Positions 33,194-43,900 of a DNA stretch of 64,000 bases are shown piece after piece. The stretch's first letter is position 1, and every line of letters begins with the position of its first letter. The stretch is from Deltaproteobacteria bacterium (GTDB taxonomy: Bacteria; Myxococcota; Kuafuiibacteriia; Kuafuiibacteriales; Kuafuiibacteriaceae): NCBI GenBank assembly GCA_016713425.1, contig JADJPE010000005.1, forward strand, positions 5,492,501-5,556,500, read 5' to 3'. The position numbers and the translations under genes are program-made. The notes beneath the pieces were generated by a model, which ran no database searches, had not been told where the DNA came from, and saw only the letters and a program-made list of their open reading frames with translations.

Positions 33194-35737
33194 ATGGGGA
33201 CACAAGACAAACGACGAAAGACATCCAAGAAGACGGACAAGGGCAACCAGGGCTCAGGTGCACCAGCCGGCGCAGCAGCACAGACAAAGCCCGACGTGCA
33301 GCCGCATTCCACACGGTCGGCGAAGCCGTCCGCGGACGCCGAGACTTCTCCGCCGGCAAACCCCTCCCAACGCGGACGCAACGGCACAGTTCAGTCTGGT
33401 GCCGAGAACCTGACCGACCCCGCGATGACCACACGCGCGGCGAAGGACGCCAAGTCATCGCCCAGCTCCGGGGGCCCCGAGACCAAGGATCGCGCACAGG
33501 GCACCGTGGCGCCGAAAACCGATGCACCGGCCTCAGCAGCACCGGCCTCAGCAGCACCGGCCTCAGCAGCACCGGCCTCAGCAGCACCGGCCTCAGCAGC
33601 ACCGGCCTCAGCAGCACCGGCCTCAGCAGCACCAGCCTCGGCAGCACCGGCCTCAGCAGCACCGGCCTCGGCAGCACCAATCTCCACGGCGTCGAGCGCC
33701 GCGGCCGTGGTAACCGCGCCCGTGACCCCAAGCGGGCCGATCGCCGCAAAGCCGGCGGCTGCGCTCTTTGAGAAAGAGAGCAAAGAGCCCGTGGCGCCTC
33801 CGACGACACCTCGCGTCGCCCCCTCGACCGGAAGCCTACTGGGCGAAGTCGATCTACACTGCTTCAACGAGGGTACCCACACCCGACTTTATGAGCACAT
33901 GGGCGCCCACCCGATGGTCGATCGAGAAGGCCGACCCGGTACGTATTTCGCGGTCTGGGCGCCCAACGCCGAGGCCGTGAGCGTCATCGGCGATTTCAAC
34001 CGGTGGCGACCCGACGAGAACGCGTTGACGATCCGAAGCTTCGACTCAGGCATTTGGGAAGGCTTCGTGGAAGGCGTCGCGACCGGTGCCATCTACAAAT
34101 ATCACGTCAAGTCCCGGCAGAGCGACTACCAGGCTGAGAAGGCGGATCCCCTGGCCTTCTACGCCGAAGTTCCCCCGCGCAGCGCGAGCGTCGTGTGGTC
34201 TTCGCAGTATGCGTGGCGCGACGACGAGTGGATGGAGAAACGAATCCGGCACAATCGCATCGATGCGCCCGTTTCCATCTACGAGATCCATCTCGGTTCG
34301 TGGCGCCGCGTCCCTGAGGAAAACAATCGCTGGCTGACGTACCGCGAGCTCGCAGAGCACCTCGCGAGCTACTGCGTCGAGATGGGCTTCACCCACGTCG
34401 AGTTGATGCCATGCACCGAGTTTCCCTTTGACGGTTCGTGGGGCTATCAAACGACGGGCTACTTTGCACCCACGTCGCGCTTTGGAACCCCGGACGACTT
34501 CAAGTTCATGGTGGACCATCTCCATCAAAACGGGATTGGCGTCATTCTCGACTGGGTGCCTTCGCATTTTCCAAGTGATGGCCACGGACTCGCATACTTC
34601 GACGGCACACACCTTTACGAGCACGCGGATCCGCGCCAAGGCTACCACCCTGATTGGGCGAGCCTCATCTTCAACTACGGCCGCAACGAAGTCCGAAGCT
34701 TCCTCATCAGCAGCGCCTGCATGTGGCTCGAGCAGTTTCACGTCGACGGCATCCGTGTCGACGCTGTCGCCTCGATGCTCTACCTCGACTACTCCCGCAA
34801 GGAAGGCGAGTGGATCCCGAACAAGTACGGAGGCCGCGAAAACATCGAGGCGCTCGAGTTCATTCGGCAGCTCAACAGCACGATCGGCAAGCAGTATCCG
34901 GGCGTCTTGACGATCGCCGAAGAATCCACGGCCTGGGGTATGGTTTCACGGCCTCCCGAAATCGGCGGCCTCGGTTTTCATCTCAAATGGGATATGGGCT
35001 GGATGCATGACACGCTGAAATACATGTCGCTCGATCCGGTGCACCGCAAATATCACCACCATGAGCTGACGTTCCGGATGCTCTACTACGCCAACGAAAA
35101 CTTCGTGCTGCCGCTTTCACACGACGAGGTCGTCCACGGGAAGGGTTCGTTGTACGGCAAGATGCCCGGAGACGACTGGCAAAAGCACGCGAACCTGAGG
35201 CTTCTGTACGGCTACATGTATGGGCAACCAGGCAAGAAGCTCCTCTTCATGGGCGGCGAGTTTGGGCAGTGGCCGGAGTGGAAACACAACGAGAGTCTCG
35301 AGTGGCACGCGCTCGACTACGCGCCGCATCAAGGGCTCAAGCACTGGGTTAAGGATCTGAACCATCTCTACCGCCAAGAACCCGCGCTGTTCGAGGGCGA
35401 CTGCGAACCGCAGGGCTTCGAGTGGATTGACTGCAACGACTGGGAACATTCGATGCTGTCGTTCATGCGCGTAAGCAAGAGCGGCGACGCCGTCGTGTTT
35501 GTTCTGAACTTCACGCCGGTTCCGCGCGACCACTACCAGGTGGGTCTCCCGACGGGTGGACACTGGCGGGTGGTGCTGAACAGTGATGCCGAGGTCTACG
35601 GCGGCAGCAACTATCCCGCCGGCACGGGTCAAGATGCCCAGCCGATCCCGACTCACGGTCGCAACTACTCGATGACGATCAACGTTCCACCGCTCGCGGT
35701 CGTTGTGCTCCGGCCCGATAACAGCTCAAAGGCGTAA
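33194..35737 (+). CDS. glgB: 1,4-alpha-glucan branching enzyme with repetitive N-terminal extension
   Basis: An 847-residue protein. Residues 1-210 are a disordered extension rich in Lys, Ser, Pro and Ala, with ten PASAA repeats. The enzyme proper has the CBM48 N-domain (YFAVWAPNAEAVSVIGDFNR) and the GH13 barrel: EIHLGSWRRV, GYQTTGYFAPTSRFG, FHVDGIRVDAVASM with the nucleophile Asp near 523, TIAEEST with the acid Glu near 575, and LPLSHDEVVHG. The core has the usual length of about 630. It makes alpha-1,6 branches in glycogen. AAGGT 7 nt upstream fixes ATG 33194. The extension is not part of normal GlgB and may be a linker or localisation tail. The M50 protease gene starts 12 bp after the stop. 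Confidence 0.95.
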   Translation: MGTQDKRRKTSKKTDKGNQGSGAPAGAAAQTKPDVQPHSTRSAKPSADAETSPPANPSQRGRNGTVQSGAENLTDPAMTTRAAKDAKSSPSSGGPETKDRAQGTVAPKTDAPASAAPASAAPASAAPASAAPASAAPASAAPASAAPASAAPASAAPASAAPISTASSAAAVVTAPVTPSGPIAAKPAAALFEKESKEPVAPPTTPRVAPSTGSLLGEVDLHCFNEGTHTRLYEHMGAHPMVDREGRPGTYFAVWAPNAEAVSVIGDFNRWRPDENALTIRSFDSGIWEGFVEGVATGAIYKYHVKSRQSDYQAEKADPLAFYAEVPPRSASVVWSSQYAWRDDEWMEKRIRHNRIDAPVSIYEIHLGSWRRVPEENNRWLTYRELAEHLASYCVEMGFTHVELMPCTEFPFDGSWGYQTTGYFAPTSRFGTPDDFKFMVDHLHQNGIGVILDWVPSHFPSDGHGLAYFDGTHLYEHADPRQGYHPDWASLIFNYGRNEVRSFLISSACMWLEQFHVDGIRVDAVASMLYLDYSRKEGEWIPNKYGGRENIEALEFIRQLNSTIGKQYPGVLTIAEESTAWGMVSRPPEIGGLGFHLKWDMGWMHDTLKYMSLDPVHRKYHHHELTFRMLYYANENFVLPLSHDEVVHGKGSLYGKMPGDDWQKHANLRLLYGYMYGQPGKKLLFMGGEFGQWPEWKHNESLEWHALDYAPHQGLKHWVKDLNHLYRQEPALFEGDCEPQGFEWIDCNDWEHSMLSFMRVSKSGDAVVFVLNFTPVPRDHYQVGLPTGGHWRVVLNSDAEVYGGSNYPAGTGQDAQPIPTHGRNYSMTINVPPLAVVVLRPDNSSKA
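33524..33673. repeat. 15-bp tandem repeat, ten copies, in the glgB N-terminal extension
   Basis: GCACCGGCCTCAGCA repeats ten times with a few A/G changes, coding for the pentapeptide PASAA in frame. The period is a multiple of three, so copy-number change alters linker length only. Confidence 0.95.
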
Positions 35738-35749
35738 GCGGCTCGGCCC

Positions 35750-36712
35750 GTGGATTGGAATTTCAGCTTCCGCGCCTTTCGGCTCTTCGGCACCGAGGTT
35801 CGGATCCACTGGTCTCTTCCGGCGTTCTCGATCTACTACGTCCTCCGGGCGGCCCAACACAGCACCTCCCCGACGTTCCTTCTGCTCTTCGTTCTCCTCC
35901 CCATCCTCCTCCTCTTCGCGTCCGTGATCGCGCACGAGTTCGGCCACGTCTTCGCGGCGGCCCACTTCGGGATGCCCACGGGCGAAATGGTGCTCACGCC
36001 GATCGGCGGCATGGTGATGGTGTCGAGGTCTCGGTCGCCCAAGATGGAATTCGTGGTGGCCTTTGCGGGCCCGCTCGTAAACGCCGCGCTCGCCACGGTC
36101 GGGTTGGGCGTATACGCTGCCTTGGGTGGTCCGATCGACATCGGCCTTTTGTTGCCCTTGCTGGGCGACGGCGCTTTCGGCGCGCTTTGGCAAGATCACC
36201 GCCTAGGCGCACTCGTTCTGCACGATTTCGTCCAGACGAACGCCGGACTTTTCTGGTTCAACATGTTGCTTGTGGCCTACCCGCTCGACGGAGGCCGAGT
36301 CCTGATGTCTTGGCTCTGGTATCGCCGAGGCTTTCGACCAGGGTTGGCGCTTGCCTGCCGGGTCGCTCGCGTCATCGCGGGGGCTATGGGTATCGCAGCG
36401 CTCTTGTTGGCCGAGGCCACGCTCGGCGTGATTGCCTTCTTCGTCTTCTTTCAGGCGCACCAGACACTCGGCCACATCCATTTGATCCCGGATCCGAGCG
36501 GCGAGGTTTTCCGACCCAGCCCTCACCGCGGGCCAGCCCGCGGGCGCCTCGGCCCGATCGCGCGTCTTGGTCAGTGGCGCGAGTCCCGACGCGAGCACAA
36601 GGTCCGGGCCCTCCTCGCGCGCGCGGAGCTGAATGGGCTGGCTTCACTTTCCGAGGCGGAACGCCGGTTTCTGAAGCGTGTGCGCGATGCACGCGAAGGC
36701 CCGCGACGATAA
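35750..36712 (+). CDS. Site-2 protease family (M50) membrane metalloprotease
   Basis: A 320-residue integral membrane protein. IAHEFGHVF has the zinc-binding HExxH at residues 62-66, and YPLDGGRVLM near 179 gives the third metal ligand Asp of the S2P family. Several hydrophobic segments surround these (LLLFVLLPILLLFASVIA, FAGPLVNAALATVGLGVYA, IAALLLAEATLGVIAFFVF). A soluble C-terminal tail of about 80 basic residues follows. M50 proteases cut transmembrane substrates such as anti-sigma factors, but no CBS or PDZ domain is present, so this is a minimal form. GTG 35750, 12 bp after glgB, indicates co-transcription. Confidence 0.88.
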   Translation: MDWNFSFRAFRLFGTEVRIHWSLPAFSIYYVLRAAQHSTSPTFLLLFVLLPILLLFASVIAHEFGHVFAAAHFGMPTGEMVLTPIGGMVMVSRSRSPKMEFVVAFAGPLVNAALATVGLGVYAALGGPIDIGLLLPLLGDGAFGALWQDHRLGALVLHDFVQTNAGLFWFNMLLVAYPLDGGRVLMSWLWYRRGFRPGLALACRVARVIAGAMGIAALLLAEATLGVIAFFVFFQAHQTLGHIHLIPDPSGEVFRPSPHRGPARGRLGPIARLGQWRESRREHKVRALLARAELNGLASLSEAERRFLKRVRDAREGPRR

Positions 36713-36858
36713 GTCCCAAGGTCAGCGGACAGTCGTTCACAAAAGGCCCAGCCGTCGAAGCGACATGTCGCGCTTGATTCCGGATTCACGGCCATGTAGC
36801 GACAGGGACAGCCTGTGGGGAGCTGTACTCACTGCGACCCCGGGCTCGGAACACAACC

Positions 36859-37164
36859 ATGACGGCTCACGACAAGGACTCGACCGATGTCGCCCGCAGC
36901 GCACGTACGGTCGGCGACGTCCAGCGTGTCCTCAGCCGCGTGAGTCCTGAGCTGTCGCTCAATGAGCGCGTTCTCCTCTCTGTCTCGACCCTCTTCGAAA
37001 CTGAACGGCCCGGTCCTTCCGGCCTCGGCTTCGACCTCGACCTCGACCTCGAAGTCGCCCCGAGGCCTGCGCCGCGCTCCGACGCGACGGCCATCGTCCG
37101 CCCCCGTAACCTTCTCGACGACCTCTTGATGCCCGACCCCGCGTTCGATGAAACCGATGGATAG
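36859..37164 (+). CDS. Small acidic hypothetical protein before corA
   Basis: A frame of 101 residues with a predicted helical N-terminus (VGDVQRVLSRVSPELSLNERVLLS), a short LDLDLDLE stretch coded by a hexamer repeat, and an acidic C-terminus. No family is recognised. It ends 23 bp before the corA start on the same strand. An open frame on the opposite strand overlaps this and corA and is rejected because corA is certain. It may be a real small protein or chance. Confidence 0.45.
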   Translation: MTAHDKDSTDVARSARTVGDVQRVLSRVSPELSLNERVLLSVSTLFETERPGPSGLGFDLDLDLEVAPRPAPRSDATAIVRPRNLLDDLLMPDPAFDETDG

Positions 37165-37187
37165 GACCGATAGATTGGACAGATGGG

Positions 37188-38162
37188 ATGGGACTCGAAG
37201 CCCGAGCCGTTGAATTCGATTTCGCCTCGAAGACGCACCGGGAGGTCGAGATCGAAGCGGCCTGCCAGGCGATGAGCATGGGACACTTCGTCTGGTTCGA
37301 CGTCGATCTTCGACGTCCGGACGAAGCGCGCGCGCTCATTCGTAAGCTGGGCCTGGTTCGGGAAGCTGAATACGAAGAGATCCTCGATGGTCACCCGGGT
37401 GTCCAGGTCATGAGATACGACACCCACATTCACTTCGTATTCGCCGTCTGCCGAGTGGAGAAGGATGGTGACCTCGCGCTGAGTCGAGTCGACGCAATCG
37501 TCGCCGAGCGGTTTCTTCTGACGCTCCACGAGGGGCCGAGCGTCCTCATCGACAGCGTCCGTGCTGAGTACGGCTCAGATTTCGTTCGGTTCGCCCGCAC
37601 GCCCAGCTTTTTGGTCTACGAGTTGTGGGATCATTTGGCCGAGCATTACATCGCCGTCCACAAGCAACTCGACGGACGCGTCGACGCACTTCAGGTTGCG
37701 CTCTTGAAGCCCGTGGACGATCGCGTCTTTCAGGCCGTAGCTGAAACCGGCGTCGCTCTTCTCCAGTTCCGCTCCGTGCTGGTGCCCGCGCGGGCTGTGC
37801 TCAGCGAGCTCGCCTCCCGCAAGACCGTGTTCATCAGCGAAGCCACACAAGGATTCCTTGGAAATATCGCCGGAACCATCGAGCGAATCCTCCAAGACGT
37901 GCTCGTGGGCCGCGAGAGCCTCACGCAGGCGCTCACGCTCTCCATGTCGATCGTCAGCCAGAAGACCAACCAGGCGATGACCAAGCTTACGATCCTCAGC
38001 ACGATCTTCATGCCGCTCACATTCCTCTGCGGCGTCTATGGGATGAACTTCCAGAATCTGCCGGAGCTCCACTGGCGATTCGGATACGCATTTTTCTGGG
38101 CCTTGTGCGCCTCGATCGTCGGCGTCGCGATCTGGCTCGTCCGACGAAGTCGACTTCTGTAG
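37188..38162 (+). CDS. corA: CorA-family magnesium/divalent cation channel
   Basis: A 324-residue protein. A large cytoplasmic N-terminal domain with conserved CorA phrases (FVWFDVDL, YEEILDGHPGVQVMRYDTHI) precedes two C-terminal transmembrane helices. The first (TKLTILSTIFMPLTFLCG) ends in YGMNF at about residue 284, the selectivity signature of the family, and the second is FGYAFFWALCASIVGVAIWL. CorA proteins are pentameric Mg2+ (also Co2+, Ni2+) channels in the inner membrane. The ATG used is at 37188. It converges on comEC with 24 bp between stops. Confidence 0.93.
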   Translation: MGLEARAVEFDFASKTHREVEIEAACQAMSMGHFVWFDVDLRRPDEARALIRKLGLVREAEYEEILDGHPGVQVMRYDTHIHFVFAVCRVEKDGDLALSRVDAIVAERFLLTLHEGPSVLIDSVRAEYGSDFVRFARTPSFLVYELWDHLAEHYIAVHKQLDGRVDALQVALLKPVDDRVFQAVAETGVALLQFRSVLVPARAVLSELASRKTVFISEATQGFLGNIAGTIERILQDVLVGRESLTQALTLSMSIVSQKTNQAMTKLTILSTIFMPLTFLCGVYGMNFQNLPELHWRFGYAFFWALCASIVGVAIWLVRRSRLL

Positions 38163-38186
38163 GCATGGACGACGAACGGTCAGGGC

Positions 38187-40805
38187 TCAGTCTTGCCGTC
38201 CTCGCGTGCCCCGCGCGTAGCCCGAGACATCGAGGGCGCCGTCCTCCCCGATGATGACCGTCACCGCGCCATCGCGATCGGTTCGCCAGACTTCCGCGCC
38301 ATGGCGTGCAACCCGCTCAAGCGCTTCCTTGTGCGGAAACCCAAACCGATTGCCTTCCCCCACCGTCATGACGACGTGCCGAGGTGTGACCCAATCCAGG
38401 AAACGTTCACTCGAAGAGCTCCGGCTCCCATGGTGTCCCGCCTTCAGAACGTCCGCCCTCAGCATCCCGCCAAATTTACGCGCGAGCTCAGCTTCACTCA
38501 CCGCCTCCGCATCGCCCGTAAGGAGCACGACGCGCCGGCCGACCCTGAGTCGAAGCACCACGGAGCCATCATTGACGTCCTCATACGCCGTCGCCGGCTG
38601 GACCGGGCCCAGGACCTCCAGCTCGGCATCACCCGCAACGAGTCGCGCATGGTCGAGTGGTGGGTGCCGCGCGGCAAGACCGTCGGCCACGTCGAGCAAA
38701 GCCTTCGGCCCCTCGCGCCGATCCCCCGTCCACCACAGGACGTCGATGGGGAAGGCGTCGACCAACGTTGCCAGCCCACCGATATGGTCCGCGTGCGCGT
38801 GGGTGATCACCAAGACATCGATGTGCCGCACACCCCGGTACTTGAGGAACGGGATCAACACACGTTCCGCCGCCGTATGCGCCCCCCGCCACATGGGCCC
38901 CGTGTCGACCACGACGGTCTTCGGACCCGGCAACTCAATGACGATGGCGTCTCCTTGACCCACGGGAAGAAAGGTCACGCGCGTTTCAGTCGTCGCCCGC
39001 AAGAACCCAGGTCCGCCCGCGACGAAGAGAACGAAGATTCCGAGCAAGAGCCCCGCGACGCGCCTCGCCCATTGGCCCCAAGCCGAAGTCCACCTCGTCG
39101 TCAACCCGAGCACGCCCGAATAGAACAAGAGGCACCCCATCGTGCCAGGTCGCGGAACCGCGATCGTCGCGCCGTCAAGCGCACCCGCTTTGGCCGCCAT
39201 CCAGGACAACGCCTCGACCGCGCGCGACGCAACCCAAAGCACCGGCCCTGCCCATTCGGGATTGACGACGGCGACGAGTCCACCCAAGAGCGAACTCGGG
39301 ACGACGACCAGCGACGCCCACGGAACCGCCGGGATGTTTGCGACGAGACCAACGACCGAAACCTCGCCGAAGTGCGTCGCCATGACCGGCAACGTCCCGA
39401 TCGTGGCCGCGAGGCTCGCCAAGAAGGCTTCCTTCATGCGGGCGATGAGGCGACGCCCACGTCCAAAGAAGGCGCCCGAACCGCGGCCCACCAGGGCCCA
39501 AGGCCCGGCCCCAGCGCCCATGAGGGCGCTGGTCCACCGACGCTCGAGCGCCGGATAGACGCGCATCAGACTCGCTACGGCCGCAAATGAAAGCTGAAAG
39601 GAAACGTCGTCGACCGCGCGCGGCGAAAGAACGAGCATGGCGAGAACCGCCACCGAAAGCGTCGTTGCGGCGTCCCGCGTGCGCCCAACGATGATCGCAA
39701 ACAAACCCACCGCAAGCATGATGGCCGCTCGCACCGACGAAGGCCCAGCGCCGACCAACAGGGTGTACGCGACAACGAACGGGAGTCCCACCGCGGCGGC
39801 GAGCCGGCGGGCCCCGATGCCGAGCGCGATTCGTGGGCGTCGAACAAACACCCACGTCAGGCCCACGACGAAGACGCCGGAGACGATCCCGAGGTGGAGA
39901 CCACTCACCGCGAGAAGATGCGACAGGCCGGCGCGTGCGTAGGCGCGTCGATCGTCGTCGGAAACGCCGGACCGATCTCCGATCGCCAGGGCTCGAATGA
40001 GACCGGCCGCGCCCGGGCTCGCGGTGGCTTGAATCGCCGCCGAGACCCGACCTCTCAGCCATTCGGCGGCAAGCCGTGGCCCCCACCGCGCACGCATTTC
40101 GGTGCGCAAGCAACCCCGCCCCTCTACCGGCTCGACCGTCACACCGGTGAGCGCGATGCCGCGCCGTGCAAGCTGTGCACGACGCGAGACGTCGCCCGGG
40201 AACATGGCGGGCTTGGGTGAATGAACCCGCGCCCGAAACCGGATCCGATCTCCAGGCTCGCCACAGAGCATCGGCCGCCCGCCGTAGCCTTCGGTCTCAC
40301 GCTCGCTGTCGCCCACACCCGCAAGCCGGCTTGGGCCGTGAGCACGAGCCATACTCAAGACCATGCGGCCGGTGGTGGGCTGAAGCGGGCGCCCCAACAC
40401 CGTGCTCGAACCCACGACATCGACCACGAAGACGTCCGCGCCCGCTCGCTGCTCGGGCGCCTTCAGCACGATCCCCTCGAGCAGAAGGACCCCCATCGCC
40501 CCTGGCGTAGCGGGGAGGACCGCGGCCATGGGCGGCGGATCAAGCGCGACCGCGGCCGTGCCCACGGCAAAGAATTGGAGGGGCAGCACCAGCCCCGTAA
40601 GAAGATGCCGTCGGTGAGCCAGCCAAACACAGACCAAGAGCGCAAGGCTCACGAACACCGACGCGGCCACGATGATGGAAACACGAGAGGTACCGGCGGG
40701 CCATACATCACTCAAGACACCGGCGACGAAGGCAAGAGCCGCGACCACCAGAGGTCGATGGAGGATCGATGGGAGCGCTCCCGGAACGTCACGGGCACCA
40801 TCCAA
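38187..40805 (-). CDS. comEC: ComEC/Rec2 DNA internalisation channel with metallo-beta-lactamase domain
   Basis: An 872-residue membrane protein. Several N-terminal hydrophobic helices and an OB-like loop (GDRIRFRARVHSPKPAMF) are followed by the Competence domain, recognisable from RALAIGDRSGVSDDDRRAYA and AGLSHLLAVSGLHLGIVSG. After a helix bundle, the last 300 residues are a metallo-beta-lactamase fold with ITHAHADHIGGLA and LKAGHHGS. ComEC transports single-stranded DNA across the inner membrane during natural transformation; the MBL domain may degrade one strand. Its presence fits a competent organism but ComEA/ComF are not in view. It is the last gene of the envelope cluster, 143 bp after the TamA-like gene. 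Confidence 0.93.
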   Translation of the reverse strand: MDGARDVPGALPSILHRPLVVAALAFVAGVLSDVWPAGTSRVSIIVAASVFVSLALLVCVWLAHRRHLLTGLVLPLQFFAVGTAAVALDPPPMAAVLPATPGAMGVLLLEGIVLKAPEQRAGADVFVVDVVGSSTVLGRPLQPTTGRMVLSMARAHGPSRLAGVGDSERETEGYGGRPMLCGEPGDRIRFRARVHSPKPAMFPGDVSRRAQLARRGIALTGVTVEPVEGRGCLRTEMRARWGPRLAAEWLRGRVSAAIQATASPGAAGLIRALAIGDRSGVSDDDRRAYARAGLSHLLAVSGLHLGIVSGVFVVGLTWVFVRRPRIALGIGARRLAAAVGLPFVVAYTLLVGAGPSSVRAAIMLAVGLFAIIVGRTRDAATTLSVAVLAMLVLSPRAVDDVSFQLSFAAVASLMRVYPALERRWTSALMGAGAGPWALVGRGSGAFFGRGRRLIARMKEAFLASLAATIGTLPVMATHFGEVSVVGLVANIPAVPWASLVVVPSSLLGGLVAVVNPEWAGPVLWVASRAVEALSWMAAKAGALDGATIAVPRPGTMGCLLFYSGVLGLTTRWTSAWGQWARRVAGLLLGIFVLFVAGGPGFLRATTETRVTFLPVGQGDAIVIELPGPKTVVVDTGPMWRGAHTAAERVLIPFLKYRGVRHIDVLVITHAHADHIGGLATLVDAFPIDVLWWTGDRREGPKALLDVADGLAARHPPLDHARLVAGDAELEVLGPVQPATAYEDVNDGSVVLRLRVGRRVVLLTGDAEAVSEAELARKFGGMLRADVLKAGHHGSRSSSSERFLDWVTPRHVVMTVGEGNRFGFPHKEALERVARHGAEVWRTDRDGAVTVIIGEDGALDVSGYARGTRGRQD

Positions 40806-40948
40806 AGCGAAAGAAGGCTAGAAAAGTTCCGCCTAACCGTCACGACAAAGCGTCGCACGGGCGTTCCCATTTCATTCCGCACGTCCATGGCTCAAGCGTC
40901 GGCGAGCTTTGGTGCACGCTGTGAACCAGCGGTTGGATCCACTTCAGG

Positions 40949-43900
40949 TCAGAAGCTGCGAATCGCGAAATGAAGCGTCCAGGACTGTTCTCCCGGATCC
41001 CCTCGCGGATTCAAAGGCACGCCTACGTCGACGGCGATAGGGCCAACCGGGGTTGCGACCCGAACGCCCGCGCCCGCACCCATGGGCGTCTTCCGGTTGA
41101 GCGTGAACCGATTGGCATCGATGAATAGGTCCCCGACATCGACGAACCCGACGATCGACACACTCGAGAACACGGGCAGTCGGATCTCAGATTTCGAAGC
41201 GACCAGAAGCTCGCCCCCGGGCGAGACCGCCGAAAGTACGACGCCCGCATCATCGCGCGGCGTATCCTGCGGGAAAAGACTTTGCTCCGGGTAGCCGCGC
41301 ACCGTCGATCGACCGCCCGCGAAGTATCGACGATTGATCGGAATCTCCTCGGCGCCGAAGGGGAACAGACGCCGGCCGATCAGAGAGAACGCCAAGATCG
41401 TCCCGCCACGGCTCAGCGGCAGGTAGACATTGAGCTGCCCCTCGAGCTTCCAGTAGTCCGGGCTCCCCGGGTCGAGCCCCTTCGCAAACGTGGTCTCGAC
41501 CTCGGCGTAGACGCCGGCCCGAGGGTCGAGCGGATCGTCTCTCAAGTCGAAGCTGACCCGAGGCCCCGCGTTCACGTAGATGCTCGTCCCCGAAAGTGGA
41601 CGGTCAGCGCCACAAAGGTCTGCCGTCCGCCCCACGTTCTCGGTCGAGATGAGCGCTTCGTTACAGCGAACATCAGACCAATCGAAGTCGGCGCGTAGCT
41701 GCAGTGTAAGCGGTCGGGCCTTTCCGAAGAGCGTCGGCTTCAGCCCCTTGTAGTGCCCAATCAAGGTCATGATTCGCGCATCTTCCACGAACGTCGGCTC
41801 GATACGTCTCAGCACGCTCAGATCGACACCGCCGCTAAAACCGCGAGGAAGGCCGAGCAGCCGCGGGAAGGAAAGCCCAACGGCTGTCTCGCGCTCGATA
41901 CGCTCGAACGCGGAGAACTCGTCGTAGAAGGAGCGAATCGCGTCTCGGATGAGGTCGTTGTAGACGAACAGAAAGGCATTTGGCTGAAGGTTGAGCTTCG
42001 CATTGGCCTGAAAGCGAATCGCCCGCCCGAGGAGATTCGCATGACCGAAACTTGAGAACAGACGAATCCCCTCCTCGGTCGAGGCACCCGCCCCAACTTC
42101 GAACGAAAGATGTGTCCTCTCATGAACTTGGGCGAGCACGTCTTTCACCGGCAGGACCTCGTCTTCGTCCAACGGCCTGACCGACACGCGATCGAAAACG
42201 CCGAGGCGCAACAGGTTTGCTCGACTGGTCGTCATGTCGCTCTCGCGAAGGAACCGCCCTTCCTCGAGGATCACGCCGTCGCGCACCAGCGCCTCCTCGG
42301 TCCGCTCAACACCGCGGACGACGATCTTTCCCACTTTGACCTTCGGGCCCTCGTTGATCGAAAAAACGACCTGCACTGGGCAGTAGGGCGCGTTCCTGGC
42401 GACGGACGCTCGACAAAGGACCTCCGGCGAGTAGCGAGCCGCTGTTGAGGTTTCGACGAGCGACAGCCCGCCCCCGCGGCGGCCTCGCTCGGGGACGTCA
42501 CGGAGCGTAGCGCCCACGCTTGCGTAAAGGAAACCGCGCTCGCGATACGTCCTCAAGATCGCGCGCCGCCCTTCTTCGATGGCGGTGAAGGACAGAGGCT
42601 GACCACCCTCCTCACCCGGCTCGAGGCCAGAAGTGGTCAGGAGCTCCGCGCCGCCTACGGCCTCGTGCCCAGTGAACGCCACCGCATCAATGCGCCATTC
42701 GATGCCCTCATCGATCTCCATCGACACGTCGAGCAATCTCCCGCCAGGACGAGGTCGAACGACGGGTCGATCCACGCGAACATTCTGATAGCCTCGACTT
42801 CGATACCGGTCCGCCACGACATCGGCGGCCGAGCGGTAGGCTTTCTCGAGATAAACAAGGGTTCGTCTCCGCTGAAAAGGCCATGTCCGCTCTGGGTCGG
42901 GCGGGGTCGTACTGGGCTGAGGCGTATCGCGGGGCTTCCGCAAAGAACGATCGCCCATCGAGAGCGCGACGACCTCGGGATCGACGCCCGGTCGGTCGAG
43001 CGCTGCCCCCAGCGCCGCGACGATGCTGTCGTGGACGCATTCATCCAGCTCCTCTTCCGAGAAAACCGTGCTCCCCGGAAACTTCAAGCTGGCCACACGA
43101 CCTCGTGGTCCTTCCTTGATGGAGAAGAGAATCTGCTTCTTCCGCCGGTCCGCCGTCACCCGAACCGCCGGTGCCACACGGACCCGGTAGTAGCCGAGAA
43201 GCGCGTAGCGGGCGATCACACGCTCTTTGACCTCGAGCAATCCAGCAGGTCCCGTCCCTGACTCCGCCAAAACTGAAGCATCCGACATGAGCCAGCTCGT
43301 GGAAACGGCCCGGTGACCGCGAAATCGAATCTCGACCCGCGGACCCGCGTAGACGCGGACGACGACGTCCGCGAGGGGGCGTCCTTGAGCGCGTTCATCG
43401 AGCTCGCGAACCTCGGGCTCATCCACGCGCGCGTCGAGGAACCCGCGCCCACGGTAGTATTTCTGAACCGCCCCCAAAGACGCCTCGAGCCGTACGAGAT
43501 CCAACACTTCGCCGGGCGCGGCGGCGATTCGGGAACGTAGCTTCCAAAGCGCCACGCCCGGAGCGCCTTCGATCACGAGCGTCCGCAGCACCGTCGTTGG
43601 ACCCTCGTCGATGCGCACGATGATCTTGGTCCCGCCCTCGAGGTCGAGACGTTCAGTGGCCAAGCCTACGGCCGCGCTCCGATACCCGCGTCGTCGCAAG
43701 ACCTCGGTCAACGCCTTGCGGCGATCGGCCAAGGTGCGGTCGTCCAAAACTCGCCCGACACTCAACCCGAGAATCGACTCGATCTCCGTTGCCGAAAGTG
43801 CACGTACCTCCCCCATCTCGATCGCACGCACGACGCGGCGGGGTGGTAGCACGAACTCGAGCTCCACCTGCCCGCGCACGCGGGCCGCACGCACATAGAT

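Noticed and set aside
36867..37529. Minus-strand frame of about 220 codons
   Set aside because: It is antisense to the start of corA, whose GMN motif and helices are unambiguous.
38193..39590. Long plus-strand frame antisense to comEC
   Set aside because: Composition is Arg/His/Pro-rich as expected for a shadow of a high-GC gene, and comEC motifs are certain.
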